Of a stretch of 40,550 nt of DNA, positions 1-9,631 are shown in pieces. Within the stretch, counting starts at the first letter, position 1. The number at the start of each line of letters is the position of its first letter. The stretch comes from Bacteroidota bacterium (lineage in GTDB: Bacteria > Bacteroidota > Ignavibacteria > UBA10030): NCBI GenBank assembly GCA_016928255.1, contig JAFGLB010000181.1, positions 1 through 40,550 of the forward strand, in the 5' to 3' direction. Under the pieces are notes generated by a model that saw nothing but the letters and a program-made list of their open reading frames with translations, had not been told where the DNA came from and did not search any database. The position numbers were made by a program, and so were the translations under genes.

Positions 1-23
1 ATCGATTATTAAGGAAATACAGT

Positions 24-1700
24 ATGGAAGCCATCGGACTCTCTTTAATAGACTGGATGATCATTCTTATCTATTTCGGATTTGTTTTAGGTATAGGACT
101 CTATCTCCGCAAATTTACTAAAAGCCAGGAGGATTTTTTCCTTGCGGGGCGGAGAAACTCATCCTGGGTTGCGGGACTTGCATTCCTCTCAGCCAACCTT
201 GGAGCGCTTGAATTGCTGGGTATGACGGGAAATACATTCAAATACGGGATGTATGTCGCTCACTTCTATTGGATTGGCGCAATACCGGCTATGCTTTTCC
301 TGGGCATTTATATGATGCCTTTCTACTACAGCAGTAAAATTAATTCTATTCCGGGCTATTTAAAACTCAGATTTGACGAGAAAACAAGAGTGCTGAACGG
401 CATTTCCTTCGCGATAATGACACTCCTTGTCTCCGGAATTAATCTTTATGCTATGGCGCTTGTTCTCCATACATTCCTTGGCTGGAACTGGGATTATAGT
501 ATGTGGGCTTCAGCTATAACTGTGGCCGGTTATGTAACATTAAGCGGATTAATGTCTGCAATCTTTACAGAAATTGTTCAGTTTTTCCTGATATGGTTTG
601 GATTGTTTCTTGTTTCAATTCTGGGAATTTTTGAAATCGGAAGCATCGAAGAGATATTGGCACGAATCAATACGTACAGCTCACAAGTATCGTTTACAAC
701 TCTCTGGTCGTCTTCCACAGATCCAAACCAAAACGGCATGCTGGTGCACTGGGCCGGTATAGTGCTGGGACTCGGTTTCGTTCTATCTTTTGGCTATTGG
801 ACAACAGATTTTCTTGTAGTGCAGCGTGCATTTTCTGCAAGAGATTTACGTGCAGCTCGTATGACGCCGATTCTTGCATCCTTCTTCAAGATGGCTTTAC
901 CGTTTATTGTTATTCTTGCAGGATTGATTGCTATCGCACTGTCAATTGATCCGAAGAGCGGATTTAAATTATTGCAGGATGGAACGAGAGTGAATTATGA
1001 TTCTGCATTGCCGATGCTGATCGCACGGTACTATCCGCCCGGTCTTGCAGGCCTGGGCGTAACGGCACTGCTTGCCGGATTTATGGCCGGACAGGCCGGG
1101 AATATCAGCGCGTTTAATACCGTATGGACATATGATATTTATAAATCGGTCTTAAATAAAAAAGCTTCAGATGCAAATCTTCTTTGGATGGGACGAACTT
1201 CGACAATCGTAGGTGTTGTTATATCACTGGTAACTGCATATTGGGCGAAAGAATTCCCCAGTATTATGGATTATATGCAGGCAATTTTTTCATGGGTGAA
1301 CGCTCCGCTTTTTGCTACAATGCTGCTCGGCATGTTCATCTGGTGGATCACACCTAACGGAGCTTTTTGGGGACTTATTGTCGGTATGCTTTCGTCGTTT
1401 TTTATGTACCTGGCTGTTAAGTTTCACTGGTTTGCTGAAAGCATGATTACACTGTCCGGAGTACAAAGCGATATGGCTGCGAATTTCTGGAGAGCATGGT
1501 GGGCATGGCTGATTTGTGCCGTAGTGACTGTGGCGGTAAGCCTGTTTACTAGAAAGAAACCGAAAGAAGAACTCGTAGGCCTGGTAAAGGGATTAACAGA
1601 TGAAAAACACGATAAAGATATTCCGTTTATAAAAAAACCGGAATTCTACGCAGTCATTTCTTTAATAATATTTATAGCGCTTAATATCTGGTTTTGGTAA
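24..1700 (+). CDS. Sodium/solute symporter (SSS/SLC5 family), probably for galactose or a related sugar
   Basis: Inner-membrane sodium-coupled transporter of 558 residues, the normal length for the SSS family. About 13-14 hydrophobic segments run along the whole chain, beginning at residues 8-28. The family signature is visible near residues 355-373 (GQAGNISAFNTVWTYDIY), as is the early segment with FFLAGRR that follows the first helix. An AAGGAA ribosome site lies 8 bases before the ATG. The gene is followed 14 bases later by a small membrane protein, then galK and galT, so galactose or a galactose-containing sugar is the most likely substrate. That substrate is inferred from context only; the family also carries glucose, sialic acid, proline and inositol. 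The promoter must lie upstream of the window. Confidence 0.9.
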   Translation: MEAIGLSLIDWMIILIYFGFVLGIGLYLRKFTKSQEDFFLAGRRNSSWVAGLAFLSANLGALELLGMTGNTFKYGMYVAHFYWIGAIPAMLFLGIYMMPFYYSSKINSIPGYLKLRFDEKTRVLNGISFAIMTLLVSGINLYAMALVLHTFLGWNWDYSMWASAITVAGYVTLSGLMSAIFTEIVQFFLIWFGLFLVSILGIFEIGSIEEILARINTYSSQVSFTTLWSSSTDPNQNGMLVHWAGIVLGLGFVLSFGYWTTDFLVVQRAFSARDLRAARMTPILASFFKMALPFIVILAGLIAIALSIDPKSGFKLLQDGTRVNYDSALPMLIARYYPPGLAGLGVTALLAGFMAGQAGNISAFNTVWTYDIYKSVLNKKASDANLLWMGRTSTIVGVVISLVTAYWAKEFPSIMDYMQAIFSWVNAPLFATMLLGMFIWWITPNGAFWGLIVGMLSSFFMYLAVKFHWFAESMITLSGVQSDMAANFWRAWWAWLICAVVTVAVSLFTRKKPKEELVGLVKGLTDEKHDKDIPFIKKPEFYAVISLIIFIALNIWFW

Positions 1701-1714
1701 TTAAGGAGAAAAAA

Positions 1715-1936
1715 ATGCCTGATAAAAACATGAAACCGATATGGTATTTTGTCGGATTGATATTAATTGTGACAGGTGGACTGATTCTGTCAAGCGGAAT
1801 ATACCTGTATTTTAATCCGCCTGATATTAAAACTGTCCTCGCAGATACACATCCAAATATTTGGTGGGGCGGATTGATGATCGCTTTCGGTGGAGGCATG
1901 TTTTTAAAAACGCGGGAAAAACACAGTCGGAAATAA
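1715..1936 (+). CDS. Small two-helix membrane protein of the galactose operon
   Basis: A 73-residue hypothetical protein. Residues about 7-28 and 43-60 are hydrophobic helices joined by a short loop (about residues 29-42), so it is probably an inner-membrane hairpin. The start at 1715 is chosen because AAGGAG sits 6 bases upstream; an in-frame GTG at 1694 would add seven residues but overlaps the symporter and has no ribosome site. It sits 14 bases after the symporter and ends one base before galK, so it is clearly co-transcribed and probably translationally coupled. I do not recognise the family. It could be a subunit or stabiliser of the symporter, but nothing in the sequence proves this. 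Confidence 0.7.
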   Translation: MPDKNMKPIWYFVGLILIVTGGLILSSGIYLYFNPPDIKTVLADTHPNIWWGGLMIAFGGGMFLKTREKHSRK

Positions 1937-1937
1937 C

Positions 1938-3113
1938 ATGAATATAGTAAATTCCATTGAAAAACTTTTTCGTGAAACATTTCATGAGGAACCGTTGCTG
2001 TTCCGGTCGCCGGGACGTGTAAATTTGATCGGCGAGCATACGGATTATAATATGGGTTATGTCCTTCCGGCTGCTATCGATAAAGCAATTTATTTTGCTG
2101 TAACTCCCAGAAATGACCAGGAATGCCGGCTGCATTCGCTGGATATGAATGACATGCATGTTTGCTCTGTAAATAATCCGGTTCCTTCCGAAAAAGGATG
2201 GCCTAATTATCTGATGGGAGTAGTAGATCAGCTGAATAAATTAAACTATCGCATTAATGGATTTAATTGCGTTTTTGGAGGAGATATTCCCATCGGAGCC
2301 GGAATGTCGTCTTCCGCCGCCATTGAAGCAGGACTTGCTTTTGCATTGAACAATATGTTCGGACTAAATATTGAAAAGCTGGAACTGGTAAAGCTTGCAC
2401 AAAGAGCTGAAAATACTTTTGTAGGCGTTAAATGCGGAATTATGGATCAGTTTATAAATATTTTCGGTAATCGGGACAATGTTCTTCGAATCGATTGCAG
2501 GTCATTGGAATATAAATATTACCCGTTTGCTTTCGATAATATATCAATTGTTCTTTTTGACACTTGCGTGTCGCATTCCCTGGCTTCATCCGAGTACAAT
2601 AAAAGGAGAGAGGAATGCGGCGAGGGAATAAAAATTATAAAAAATAAATATCCCGAGTGCCATTATTTACGCGATGTATCCGTCGAAATTCTCGATGAAT
2701 TTAGAAATAGTTTGGATCCGATTATTTATAAAAGATGCAAATATGTGATAGAGGAAAATAACCGTCTGCTGAAAGCTTGTGTTGAATTGGAAAAAGGGGA
2801 TCTCAAATCTTTTGGAGTCTATATGAATAGCACTCATGAAGGATTGAGCAAGGATTATGAAGTGAGCTGTGCAGAACTTGATTTTTTGGCGGAATCGGTC
2901 AGAAATAATTCACATGTCTACGGTTCGCGAATGATGGGCGGCGGATTCGGCGGTTGCACAATTAATCTTATCGACGGGGAATATACAGAAGAGGTCAGGC
3001 AGGAATTAACTGAAAAATACAGACAAAAATTTAAAATCGATCTAAAGACATATATCACGCGGATAAGCACTGGAACAGGATTAATTACAATTCAGCAAGA
3101 TGGAAGCAATTGA
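1938..3113 (+). CDS. galK: Galactokinase
   Basis: Phosphorylates galactose with ATP to galactose 1-phosphate, the first step of the Leloir pathway, in the cytosol. A 391-residue GHMP kinase of normal length. Visible motifs are the galactokinase signature GRVNLIGEHTDYN near residues 26-38, the ATP-binding glycine/serine loop PIGAGMSSSAA near residues 117-127, the catalytic Asp170 in GIMDQF, and the C-terminal GHMP motif GSRMMGGGFGGCTI near residue 330. The start follows the preceding stop by one base, and the end overlaps galT by 14 bases, which suggests translational coupling. The pair is fed by the symporter at 24. Confidence 0.96.
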   Translation: MNIVNSIEKLFRETFHEEPLLFRSPGRVNLIGEHTDYNMGYVLPAAIDKAIYFAVTPRNDQECRLHSLDMNDMHVCSVNNPVPSEKGWPNYLMGVVDQLNKLNYRINGFNCVFGGDIPIGAGMSSSAAIEAGLAFALNNMFGLNIEKLELVKLAQRAENTFVGVKCGIMDQFINIFGNRDNVLRIDCRSLEYKYYPFAFDNISIVLFDTCVSHSLASSEYNKRREECGEGIKIIKNKYPECHYLRDVSVEILDEFRNSLDPIIYKRCKYVIEENNRLLKACVELEKGDLKSFGVYMNSTHEGLSKDYEVSCAELDFLAESVRNNSHVYGSRMMGGGFGGCTINLIDGEYTEEVRQELTEKYRQKFKIDLKTYITRISTGTGLITIQQDGSN

Positions 3114-4146
3114 TATAACACGGGTTCCCCATCGCCGCAAAAATATATTAACCGGCGAATGGGTGCTGGTCTCTCCCCAGAGAACGAATCGTCCCTGGCA
3201 GGGAGAGATATCCAAGCCGATGGAAGAAGAAAGACGACGGTATGAACCGGACTGTTACTTGTGTCCTGGCAACAAAAGGGCGAACGGCGATGTAAATCCC
3301 GACTATAAAAACACCTTCGCTTTTACAAATGATTATTCTGCATTGTTTGAAAATACTTTTCCTGCAGAGGTAAATAAAGGCGGCATAATCATGTTGAAGG
3401 CAGAAAAAGGTATCTGCAGGGTTATTAATTATTCTCCGAGGCATGATTTAACCTTGGCTGAAATGACAGCGGATGATATTGAAAGAGTCATAGATACATG
3501 GCAGGATGAGTTCCGTGTATTAAGCGGCAATCGGGGAATTAATTATATTCAGATCTTTGAGAATAAAGGGGCAATGATGGGAAATAGCAATCCACATCCG
3601 CATTGCCAGATCTGGGCACAGGGAAGTATTCCTAATGAACCTTCTAAAGAACAGAGGCAGTTTAAATTTTATTATAATAAAACCGGGAAAAGTCTTCTTG
3701 CAGAGTATCTCAAACTGGAAAAACGTTTAAAAACAAGAATTGTCTATGAAAACAGCACATTCTCGGTAATAGTCCCTTTTTGGGCGGTATGGCCTTTTGA
3801 AACAATCATAATTTCGAAAAGGCGAATTCAGACTATCCTGGATTTGAAAGAGAAGGAGAAAAAAGATTATGCCGATGCGATAAGCATAATAACAAAGAAA
3901 TATGACAACTTGTTCAGAACATCATTTCCATACTCAGCCGGACTGCACCAGGCGCCAACAGACGGCAAAAATCATCCCGAGTGGCATTTTCATATGCATT
4001 TCTATCCGCCGCTTTTACGATCCGCGTCTATAAAGAAATTTATGGTCGGATACGAAATGCTTGCCGAACCCCAAAGAGACATCACACCCGAATACAGTGC
4101 TGATGTTTTAAAAAAACTGCCGGTTATTCATTATAAGAAAAAGTGA
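3100..4146 (+). CDS. galT: Galactose-1-phosphate uridylyltransferase
   Basis: Exchanges UDP between UDP-glucose and galactose 1-phosphate, the second Leloir step. A 348-residue class I enzyme of normal length. The zinc cysteines Cys52 and Cys55 (CYLC) fall where they do in the E. coli enzyme. The active-site triad NPHPHCQIW carries the nucleophile His168; the Cys after it also occurs in animal enzymes, so it is not a defect. The second histidine cluster is HPEWHFHMHFYPP near residues 289-301. The start codon overlaps the last 14 bases of galK. No epimerase gene (galE) is visible in the window. Confidence 0.96.
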   Translation: MEAIDITRVPHRRKNILTGEWVLVSPQRTNRPWQGEISKPMEEERRRYEPDCYLCPGNKRANGDVNPDYKNTFAFTNDYSALFENTFPAEVNKGGIIMLKAEKGICRVINYSPRHDLTLAEMTADDIERVIDTWQDEFRVLSGNRGINYIQIFENKGAMMGNSNPHPHCQIWAQGSIPNEPSKEQRQFKFYYNKTGKSLLAEYLKLEKRLKTRIVYENSTFSVIVPFWAVWPFETIIISKRRIQTILDLKEKEKKDYADAISIITKKYDNLFRTSFPYSAGLHQAPTDGKNHPEWHFHMHFYPPLLRSASIKKFMVGYEMLAEPQRDITPEYSADVLKKLPVIHYKKK

Positions 4147-4434
4147 TAATTGTCACTATAATTGCCGCAATATCAGTGTTGCCGCGAGAAACAAGAAGAT
4201 TTTGAAGGATTTTTCGCTTAGAAAAGGTTCGATCGGCCTGGAATCTTGATTTTCGTTTAAAGACTTGCTACTCTTGTACCTGGATTGTTAAATAAACAAC
4301 AACGAAGAATGGTTTATAAATATATTTGTGTAATTGAATCATTAAAAATATTCAGTTACTCATAACATAGGAACAGCAGCGTATCTTTGCAGGAATCGAC
4401 TTCAGGATTAAAGCTATAGCGGAGGTATAAAGAT
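4147..4434. other. Intergenic region between galT and the hybrid kinase
   Basis: 288 bases with no convincing gene. A weak 5-bp hairpin (AGTGA/TCACT, 4142-4157) overlaps the galT stop and lacks a T tract. TATATTTG at 4321-4328 matches the Bacteroidota -7 element TAnnTTTG, but no TTTG or TTGAC lies at the right distance upstream, so I do not call a promoter. A good ribosome site, GCGGAGG, lies about 10 bases before the ATG at 4435. Confidence 0.5.
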
Positions 4435-7400
4435 ATGGCACAACAAAAAGAAGCTTTAGGAAAGTCGAAAAACATTATATTTGAAAAATTGCAGTCACTG
4501 CAAATCATTCTGGTTGAAGACGAACCAACGCATGCTGTTGTTATGCGCCATACAATCAGGTCTGCTAATCCCAATATCACTCTCAAAGTTGCTGCTTCAT
4601 TGAAAGAATATCGCAAAGCGATCGATAATTCCACTCCTGATCTGGTTTTAATGGATATGTACCTGCCCGATGGAAAAGCGCTTGACACACTGAAATCTCC
4701 TTTGGAAGATGGATTATTTCCCGTTATTGTTATGACAAGTTCCGGAGATGAAAAGACTGCTGTAAAAGCGATGAAAGCGGGGGCACTCGATTATATCGTA
4801 AAATCTACCGATGCTTTTAAGTCAATGCCCCACACAATAGAAAGGGCGTTAAATGAATGGAGACTTATAAAGGAGCACAAACAGGCTGAAGAAGAGTTGC
4901 GCGAGAGCGAGCTTAGGTACAGATCATTATACGAAAATGTATCGGTTGGACTGTACAGGACTACTCCTTCGGGAAAAATATTGATGGCCAACAGGTCATT
5001 GGTACAAATGCTCGGGTATGAAAATTTCGAACAGCTTTCCGAAAGAAATTTAACGAAAGCCGGTTTTGGTAGAACAACATTACGCAAGGAATTCCTGAAG
5101 AAGATTGAAACAGAGGATGAGATAAATGATTATGAATCGACTTGGACACGGCAGGATGGATCTCTTATTATTGTAAAGGAAAACGCCCGTGCAATCCGTG
5201 ATGCTCAGGGCAGGACGATGTATTACGATGGAACAGTGGAGGATATAACCGAACAGAGACTGGCGGAATTGGCAGGCAAGTATGCCGAGGATGCATTATG
5301 GGAAAGTGAAAAAAAATATCACAGCCTGTTCGATAATGCAGTCGAGGGTATTTATTATACAACTCCAGAAGGAAGATTTACAAACGTGAACAGGGCGTTT
5401 GCCAAAATGCTTGGATTTGAATCTCCGGAAGAAGTAATAAAAAGCATTACCGATATTACCAAACAGCTGTATGTGAATCCGGATGAAAGAAAAAAGGCGC
5501 TTGCTATTCTTAAAGAAGACGGATTCATTAAAGATTATGAAATCCAGATGCGCAGGAAAGACGGTGAAGCAATATGGACTTCTGTAAATGCACGTACAAA
5601 AAAAACCGCTGGCGGGAGCATTGAATTTGAAGGTTCAGTAACCGACATAACAGCTCATAAAATTGCCGAGCAATTGATTGAAAAAGAGCGGGAAGAATTA
5701 AAACTCCTTATCGATACCGTCCCGCTGATTATATTTTACAAAGACAGGGACGGCAGGTTTATCCGTGTTAAAAAAGCATTTGCAGAATCCCTAAAAATCA
5801 AAGAAGAGGAATTTATTGGAAGAACAGTCTTCGATTTATATTCAGATGAAATTGCTCAAGCGATGACAAAAGACGATAAAGAGGTAATAGAGACAAAGCA
5901 GCCGAAACTCGGCATTCTTGAAAAATATGAATCTGCCGATGGCCTAAAATGGGTCCAAACCGATAAAATTCCGATCCTCGATAAAAAAAACAACATAGTT
6001 GGCTTAATCGGTATAGCTCAGGATATGACAGATAAACTGAAGAGCGAGAAAGCGTTGCGAGAGAGTGAGGAAAAGTTCAGGAAAGCTTTCATGACCACGC
6101 CTGACGCAATAAACATTAATCGCATGCAGGATGGAATGTATGTTTCGGTGAATAAGGGTTTCACCAAAATAATCGGCTACAGCGAAGAAGAACTAATCGG
6201 CAAAACTTCTCTGGAATTAAATATATGGGTTGATCCGGAAGACAGAAAAAATGTCGTCAGTAAATTAAAAAAGGAAGGAATGGTCGAAAATTATGAAGCG
6301 AAGTTTCGTACTAAGAAAGACGAAATAAAAACAGGTCTGATGTCTGCTACTTCAATAGAATTGAATGGAGTTCAGCATTTACTCACGATCACAAGAGATA
6401 TTACAGAACGAAAATATTACGAAGAGCACCTCAGGCAGATGCAGAAACTGGAGGGACTTGGGACATTGGCCGGAGGCATCGCGCATGATTTCAATAATAT
6501 TCTTGGAATCATTCTTGCATACAATTCGAGTATTAAAAGATTCAAAGATGATACGAAGAAGCTTGAGTTTGCCGCCGAGACTATAGCGAAAGCAGTGGAC
6601 AGAGGCAAGACAATAGTTCAGCAAATATTGACATTTGCCAGAAAATCAGAGACGACATTTGGTGCGGTAAATGTTAACGAGATTGTGATGGAAGTAATGA
6701 CAATGGTTTTCGAAACATTTCCGAAAACCCTGACTTATGCTCAGAATTATGAAAAAGGAATGCCGTTTATAAATGCAGATCATACACAATTATATCAGGC
6801 GATCCTGAATTTGTGCGTAAACGCGCGGGATGCAATGCCGGACGGCGGTTTATTAACAATTAATACCTGCATAGTGACCGGTGTTAGTCTGTGCACAAAA
6901 CATCCTGATGTCGTCAATAGTGACTATGTATGCATTGAAGTCAGCGATACCGGTGAAGGAATGGATGAAGAAATAAGAAACAGGATTTTTGAACCATTCT
7001 TTACGACAAAAAGCATAAGCAAGGGAAGCGGACTGGGACTGGCAGTTGTATTCGGAGTGGTTCAGACTCATAAAGGTTTTATCGATGTAGAAAGCCAGAA
7101 AGGAAAAGGCACTACATTCAGGATCTACCTGCCGGCAGTGCATGCACAGGTATCTGCAGTTATCAAGGAAGTGGAAAATCTGGAGGATATACCGGGTGGA
7201 ACAGAAACCATCCTGCTGGTAGAGGACGAAGAGATGCTGATGATGTCTCTTCAAATGATGCTGTTTGAAAAAGGATATAACATTTTGACTGCAAATGACG
7301 GCCTGGAAGCGTTGAAAGTATATCAGGAGAATAAGAATGATATATCTCTTGTATTGACGGATCTTGGGCTGCCTACTATAACCGGACTGGAAGTATGCCA

Positions 7401-7575
7401 GAGAATAAAAAAAATCAAGCCGAATGAACGCATGGTGCTTGCAACAGGTTATCTCGATCCGGATATGAAAACGGAATTCCTGGATGCAGGAATACAGCAT
7501 TTTCTTTTAAAGCCCTACGATCCCCAAAAAGTAATAAAAGTGATCAGGCAAATTCTGGATGAGAAGACGGATTAA
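4435..7575 (+). CDS. Hybrid histidine kinase: REC, four PAS, HisKA/HATPase, REC
   Basis: A 1046-residue cytosolic signalling protein with no membrane helix. In order: receiver domain at about 18-140 with phospho-acceptor Asp74; PAS at about 154-285, 288-415, 422-540 and 540-660; HisKA with His684 in [11 protein letters not shown]; HATPase at about 785-905 with the N box ([14 protein letters not shown]) and glycine boxes (DTGEGM, GSGLGL); a second receiver at about 922-1045 with Asp976. The HDFNN box belongs to the kinase group that often carries PAS domains and a C-terminal receiver. With receivers at both ends it can accept a phosphoryl group from another kinase and pass one on. No DNA-binding domain is present, so its output partner is unknown. 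The next gene is a kinase/regulator pair 131 bases downstream. Confidence 0.93.
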   Translation: MAQQKEALGKSKNIIFEKLQSLQIILVEDEPTHAVVMRHTIRSANPNITLKVAASLKEYRKAIDNSTPDLVLMDMYLPDGKALDTLKSPLEDGLFPVIVMTSSGDEKTAVKAMKAGALDYIVKSTDAFKSMPHTIERALNEWRLIKEHKQAEEELRESELRYRSLYENVSVGLYRTTPSGKILMANRSLVQMLGYENFEQLSERNLTKAGFGRTTLRKEFLKKIETEDEINDYESTWTRQDGSLIIVKENARAIRDAQGRTMYYDGTVEDITEQRLAELAGKYAEDALWESEKKYHSLFDNAVEGIYYTTPEGRFTNVNRAFAKMLGFESPEEVIKSITDITKQLYVNPDERKKALAILKEDGFIKDYEIQMRRKDGEAIWTSVNARTKKTAGGSIEFEGSVTDITAHKIAEQLIEKEREELKLLIDTVPLIIFYKDRDGRFIRVKKAFAESLKIKEEEFIGRTVFDLYSDEIAQAMTKDDKEVIETKQPKLGILEKYESADGLKWVQTDKIPILDKKNNIVGLIGIAQDMTDKLKSEKALRESEEKFRKAFMTTPDAININRMQDGMYVSVNKGFTKIIGYSEEELIGKTSLELNIWVDPEDRKNVVSKLKKEGMVENYEAKFRTKKDEIKTGLMSATSIELNGVQHLLTITRDITERKYYEEHLRQMQKLEGLGTLAGGIAHDFNNILGIILAYNSSIKRFKDDTKKLEFAAETIAKAVDRGKTIVQQILTFARKSETTFGAVNVNEIVMEVMTMVFETFPKTLTYAQNYEKGMPFINADHTQLYQAILNLCVNARDAMPDGGLLTINTCIVTGVSLCTKHPDVVNSDYVCIEVSDTGEGMDEEIRNRIFEPFFTTKSISKGSGLGLAVVFGVVQTHKGFIDVESQKGKGTTFRIYLPAVHAQVSAVIKEVENLEDIPGGTETILLVEDEEMLMMSLQMMLFEKGYNILTANDGLEALKVYQENKNDISLVLTDLGLPTITGLEVCQRIKKIKPNERMVLATGYLDPDMKTEFLDAGIQHFLLKPYDPQKVIKVIRQILDEKTD

Positions 7576-7579
7576 AGTT

Positions 7580-7616
7580 TATCAAGCGATTTAATTCAAC
7601 GGCTGCCTGCTTGATA
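7580..7616 (+). other. 8-bp inverted repeat after the hybrid kinase
   Basis: TATCAAGC at 7580-7587 is repeated as its exact inverse GCTTGATA at 7609-7616, with a 21-base spacer, five bases after the stop codon of the hybrid kinase. No T tract follows, so it is not a textbook intrinsic terminator. It may be a transcript 3' end structure or a regulator site. Confidence 0.4.
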
Positions 7617-7706
7617 CTGCCGTATTATTCCAGTAACATGAAAAGTAAATTAATCAAAATGTGTATGGTAATTATCAGGCGGTAACTATTTTATCAAAGC
7701 TAATTT

Positions 7707-8504
7707 ATGTCATCGCTATTATTAGTAAATCAGGCGTCTTTTATTGGCACTGTAGTATTCAAAATAATTATAACTGTTCTGGCTGTGGTTATAATCATAA
7801 TTCTGTTTTACAGAAGGAGACGGTACAATAGATCGTTAAAAGAAAGAAATCTATTCACGCGCCAGTTAATCGACTCCATGGAAGCGGAAAGGAAACGGAT
7901 CGCCGCAGAATTGCATGACAGTATAGGCCAGGATTTACTCATTATAAAAAACAGGGCGCTGCTGGCATTAAACGGCCTGAAAGACAAAAAGGTAGTGAAA
8001 GAACAGCTGAATGAGATTTCTATCACGGCATCACAGGCCATCAGAGAGGCAAGAGAAATCACAAATAATCTTCGCCCGTATCAGATTGACAGGCTTGGAT
8101 TAAAAAAATCAATTGAATCAATTATTGAAAGAGCTGCCAGGACGACAACCATTTCTTTCACATCCGATATTGATCCTATTGATAATCTTATTCCCAAAGA
8201 AATGGAGATTCATGTTTACAGGATAATTCAGGAATGTGTTAATAATATCATTAAGCATGCAGATGCAAACGCCGGAAAAGTAACAGTGAAACGATGGTTT
8301 AACCGTTTAAATATAGATATTGAAGATGACGGCACAGGGTTTGATGTTCTATCTCAAAAAACAAAAAACGACCGGGGGATTGGCATACAGGGTATAATGG
8401 AACGCATTAATTTTTTAGGCGGAACGATCAGGATTGAATCAAATCCCGGCAGGGGAACAAGAGTACTAATAACAATTAAAACATACGACAGGATAGATGA
8501 CTAA
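7707..8504 (+). CDS. NarX/LiaS-type sensor histidine kinase with one membrane helix and no sensor domain
   Basis: A 265-residue kinase. Residues about 14-34 form a membrane helix followed by a basic stretch (RRRR). A HisKA_3 dimerisation domain follows, with phospho-acceptor His70 in AAELHDSIGQD, then a HATPase with the N box (RIIQECVNNIIKHA near 170-185), a D-box (DDGTGF) and the GIQGIMERINFLGG motif. Autophosphorylated His70 should transfer to Asp58 of the regulator encoded next, whose gene overlaps by 8 bases. Only about 13 residues precede the helix, so there is no periplasmic sensor. The chain resembles the part of Reg_prop/Y_Y_Y kinases from the membrane helix onward. This suggests that it takes its signal from another membrane protein. 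Confidence 0.92.
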   Translation: MSSLLLVNQASFIGTVVFKIIITVLAVVIIIILFYRRRRYNRSLKERNLFTRQLIDSMEAERKRIAAELHDSIGQDLLIIKNRALLALNGLKDKKVVKEQLNEISITASQAIREAREITNNLRPYQIDRLGLKKSIESIIERAARTTTISFTSDIDPIDNLIPKEMEIHVYRIIQECVNNIIKHADANAGKVTVKRWFNRLNIDIEDDGTGFDVLSQKTKNDRGIGIQGIMERINFLGGTIRIESNPGRGTRVLITIKTYDRIDD

Positions 8505-9153
8505 ACCAAAAATAAAAGTTGTTATTGCGGATGATCATCCGATATTTCGAAAAGGATTAATGCTGGCCTTTGGATCTGAGTATTCAATAGAAGTTGTTGG
8601 CGAAGCTGCAGACGGATTGCAGGCGCTGTATCTTGCCGAAAAGCAAAAACCGGACGTAATAGTCCTTGATATTGAAATGCCGGGATTGAATGGACTGCAG
8701 GTCGCCGGAGAAATATTAAGAAGACAGCTTCCATCCGGTATTATATTTTTAACTATGTACAAAGAAGAGGATATGTTTAATGAGGCTATGAATATGGGTG
8801 TCAGAGGGTATGTATTAAAGGAAAGTGCAGTCAGTGATATTACGGATGCCATCAAAACAGTTGCCTCAGGTCAGAATTATATCAGCCCGTCCATTTCTGA
8901 ATATCTTGCGAAAAGAAACGATTATGCGATCTCACTATTAAAGAAAAAGCCGCAATTGGAGAATCTTACGCAGATGGAAAGAAAGGTGTTAAGGTTAATA
9001 GCTGGAAATAGGACGAGTAAAGAAATAGGCGACGAATTACATATCAGCCACAGAACAGTTGAAAATCATAGAGCTAATATCTGCAATAAACTTGAAATTC
9101 ATGGCAGTCATTCCCTGCTTAAATTCGCGATAGAGTTTAAAGCCGTATTGTAG
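8497..9153 (+). CDS. NarL/LuxR-family response regulator
   Basis: A 218-residue DNA-binding regulator of typical length. The receiver domain covers residues 1-125 with an acidic pocket (ADDH near 10-13), phospho-acceptor Asp58 in VIVLDIEMPG, and Thr and Lys at the usual later positions (FLTMYKEED, YVLKES). The LuxR-type helix-turn-helix lies at about residues 150-213 (LTQMERKVLRLIAG then SKEIGDELHISHRTVENH). The ATG overlaps the end of the kinase gene by 8 bases, so the pair is translationally coupled and almost certainly works as a two-component system. The target genes are not evident from the sequence. Confidence 0.95.
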   Translation: MTKPKIKVVIADDHPIFRKGLMLAFGSEYSIEVVGEAADGLQALYLAEKQKPDVIVLDIEMPGLNGLQVAGEILRRQLPSGIIFLTMYKEEDMFNEAMNMGVRGYVLKESAVSDITDAIKTVASGQNYISPSISEYLAKRNDYAISLLKKKPQLENLTQMERKVLRLIAGNRTSKEIGDELHISHRTVENHRANICNKLEIHGSHSLLKFAIEFKAVL

Positions 9154-9631
9154 ATATTTGACAGTTGATTTCTGCACATCAAATAAATTTGCGTAAAACC
9201 TGAATGCCCGAATTTATAGGCTCAAACGCAAATGAATCTAAGTATGCAGTATTGGCAGAAAAAATCATAATTATCCCGCCTTTTAATTCAATTTAGCATA
9301 TTAATATGTGTAAGCACTGGCTTTATACTAAATACCCATAAATAAAGCTCACTAAACAGCGATATTTTTGATGGTTTTAATGTATTTACACATTATTTGA
9401 TGAAAAATGGACAATAATCAAACAGTGCGAATGATTAAAATGCCGGTAAGTATTGCTAAAACCGCACATTTGCAGCCGATCAGACATTGTCCTATATGTC
9501 AATTCATATATTCTTACCCAATATACAGAAAAAGCTTATATCTTCACTTTGTTATTTTCTTATTTTATTAAGCGAAATGCGATAATATGCGGTTGAATAA
9601 ACTTGTTGTTTAAAAGGATAGTGACAGAATT
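9154..9631. other. 478-base AT-rich intergenic region
   Basis: No open frame with family resemblance was found on either strand. TTTGACA at 9157-9163 and TAAATTTG at 9184-9191 each match promoter elements of this group, but the 20-base spacing between TTGACA and TAAATT is longer than the 17 seen elsewhere in the window. A perfect 8-bp inverted repeat, ATTTGCGT (9187-9194) and ACGCAAAT (9226-9233), lies just downstream. The rest holds nothing I can name. It probably contains the promoter of the five-PAS gene. Confidence 0.4.

Noticed and set aside
3601-3606. HPHC instead of HPHG at the GalT active site
   Set aside because: The Cys after the catalytic histidine also occurs in animal GalT enzymes, so it is normal variation; the zinc and triad residues are intact.
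6853-7500. A 215-codon open frame on the minus strand inside the hybrid kinase
   Set aside because: It lies wholly opposite the HATPase and receiver domains of a clear plus-strand gene, and its translation has no recognisable motif.
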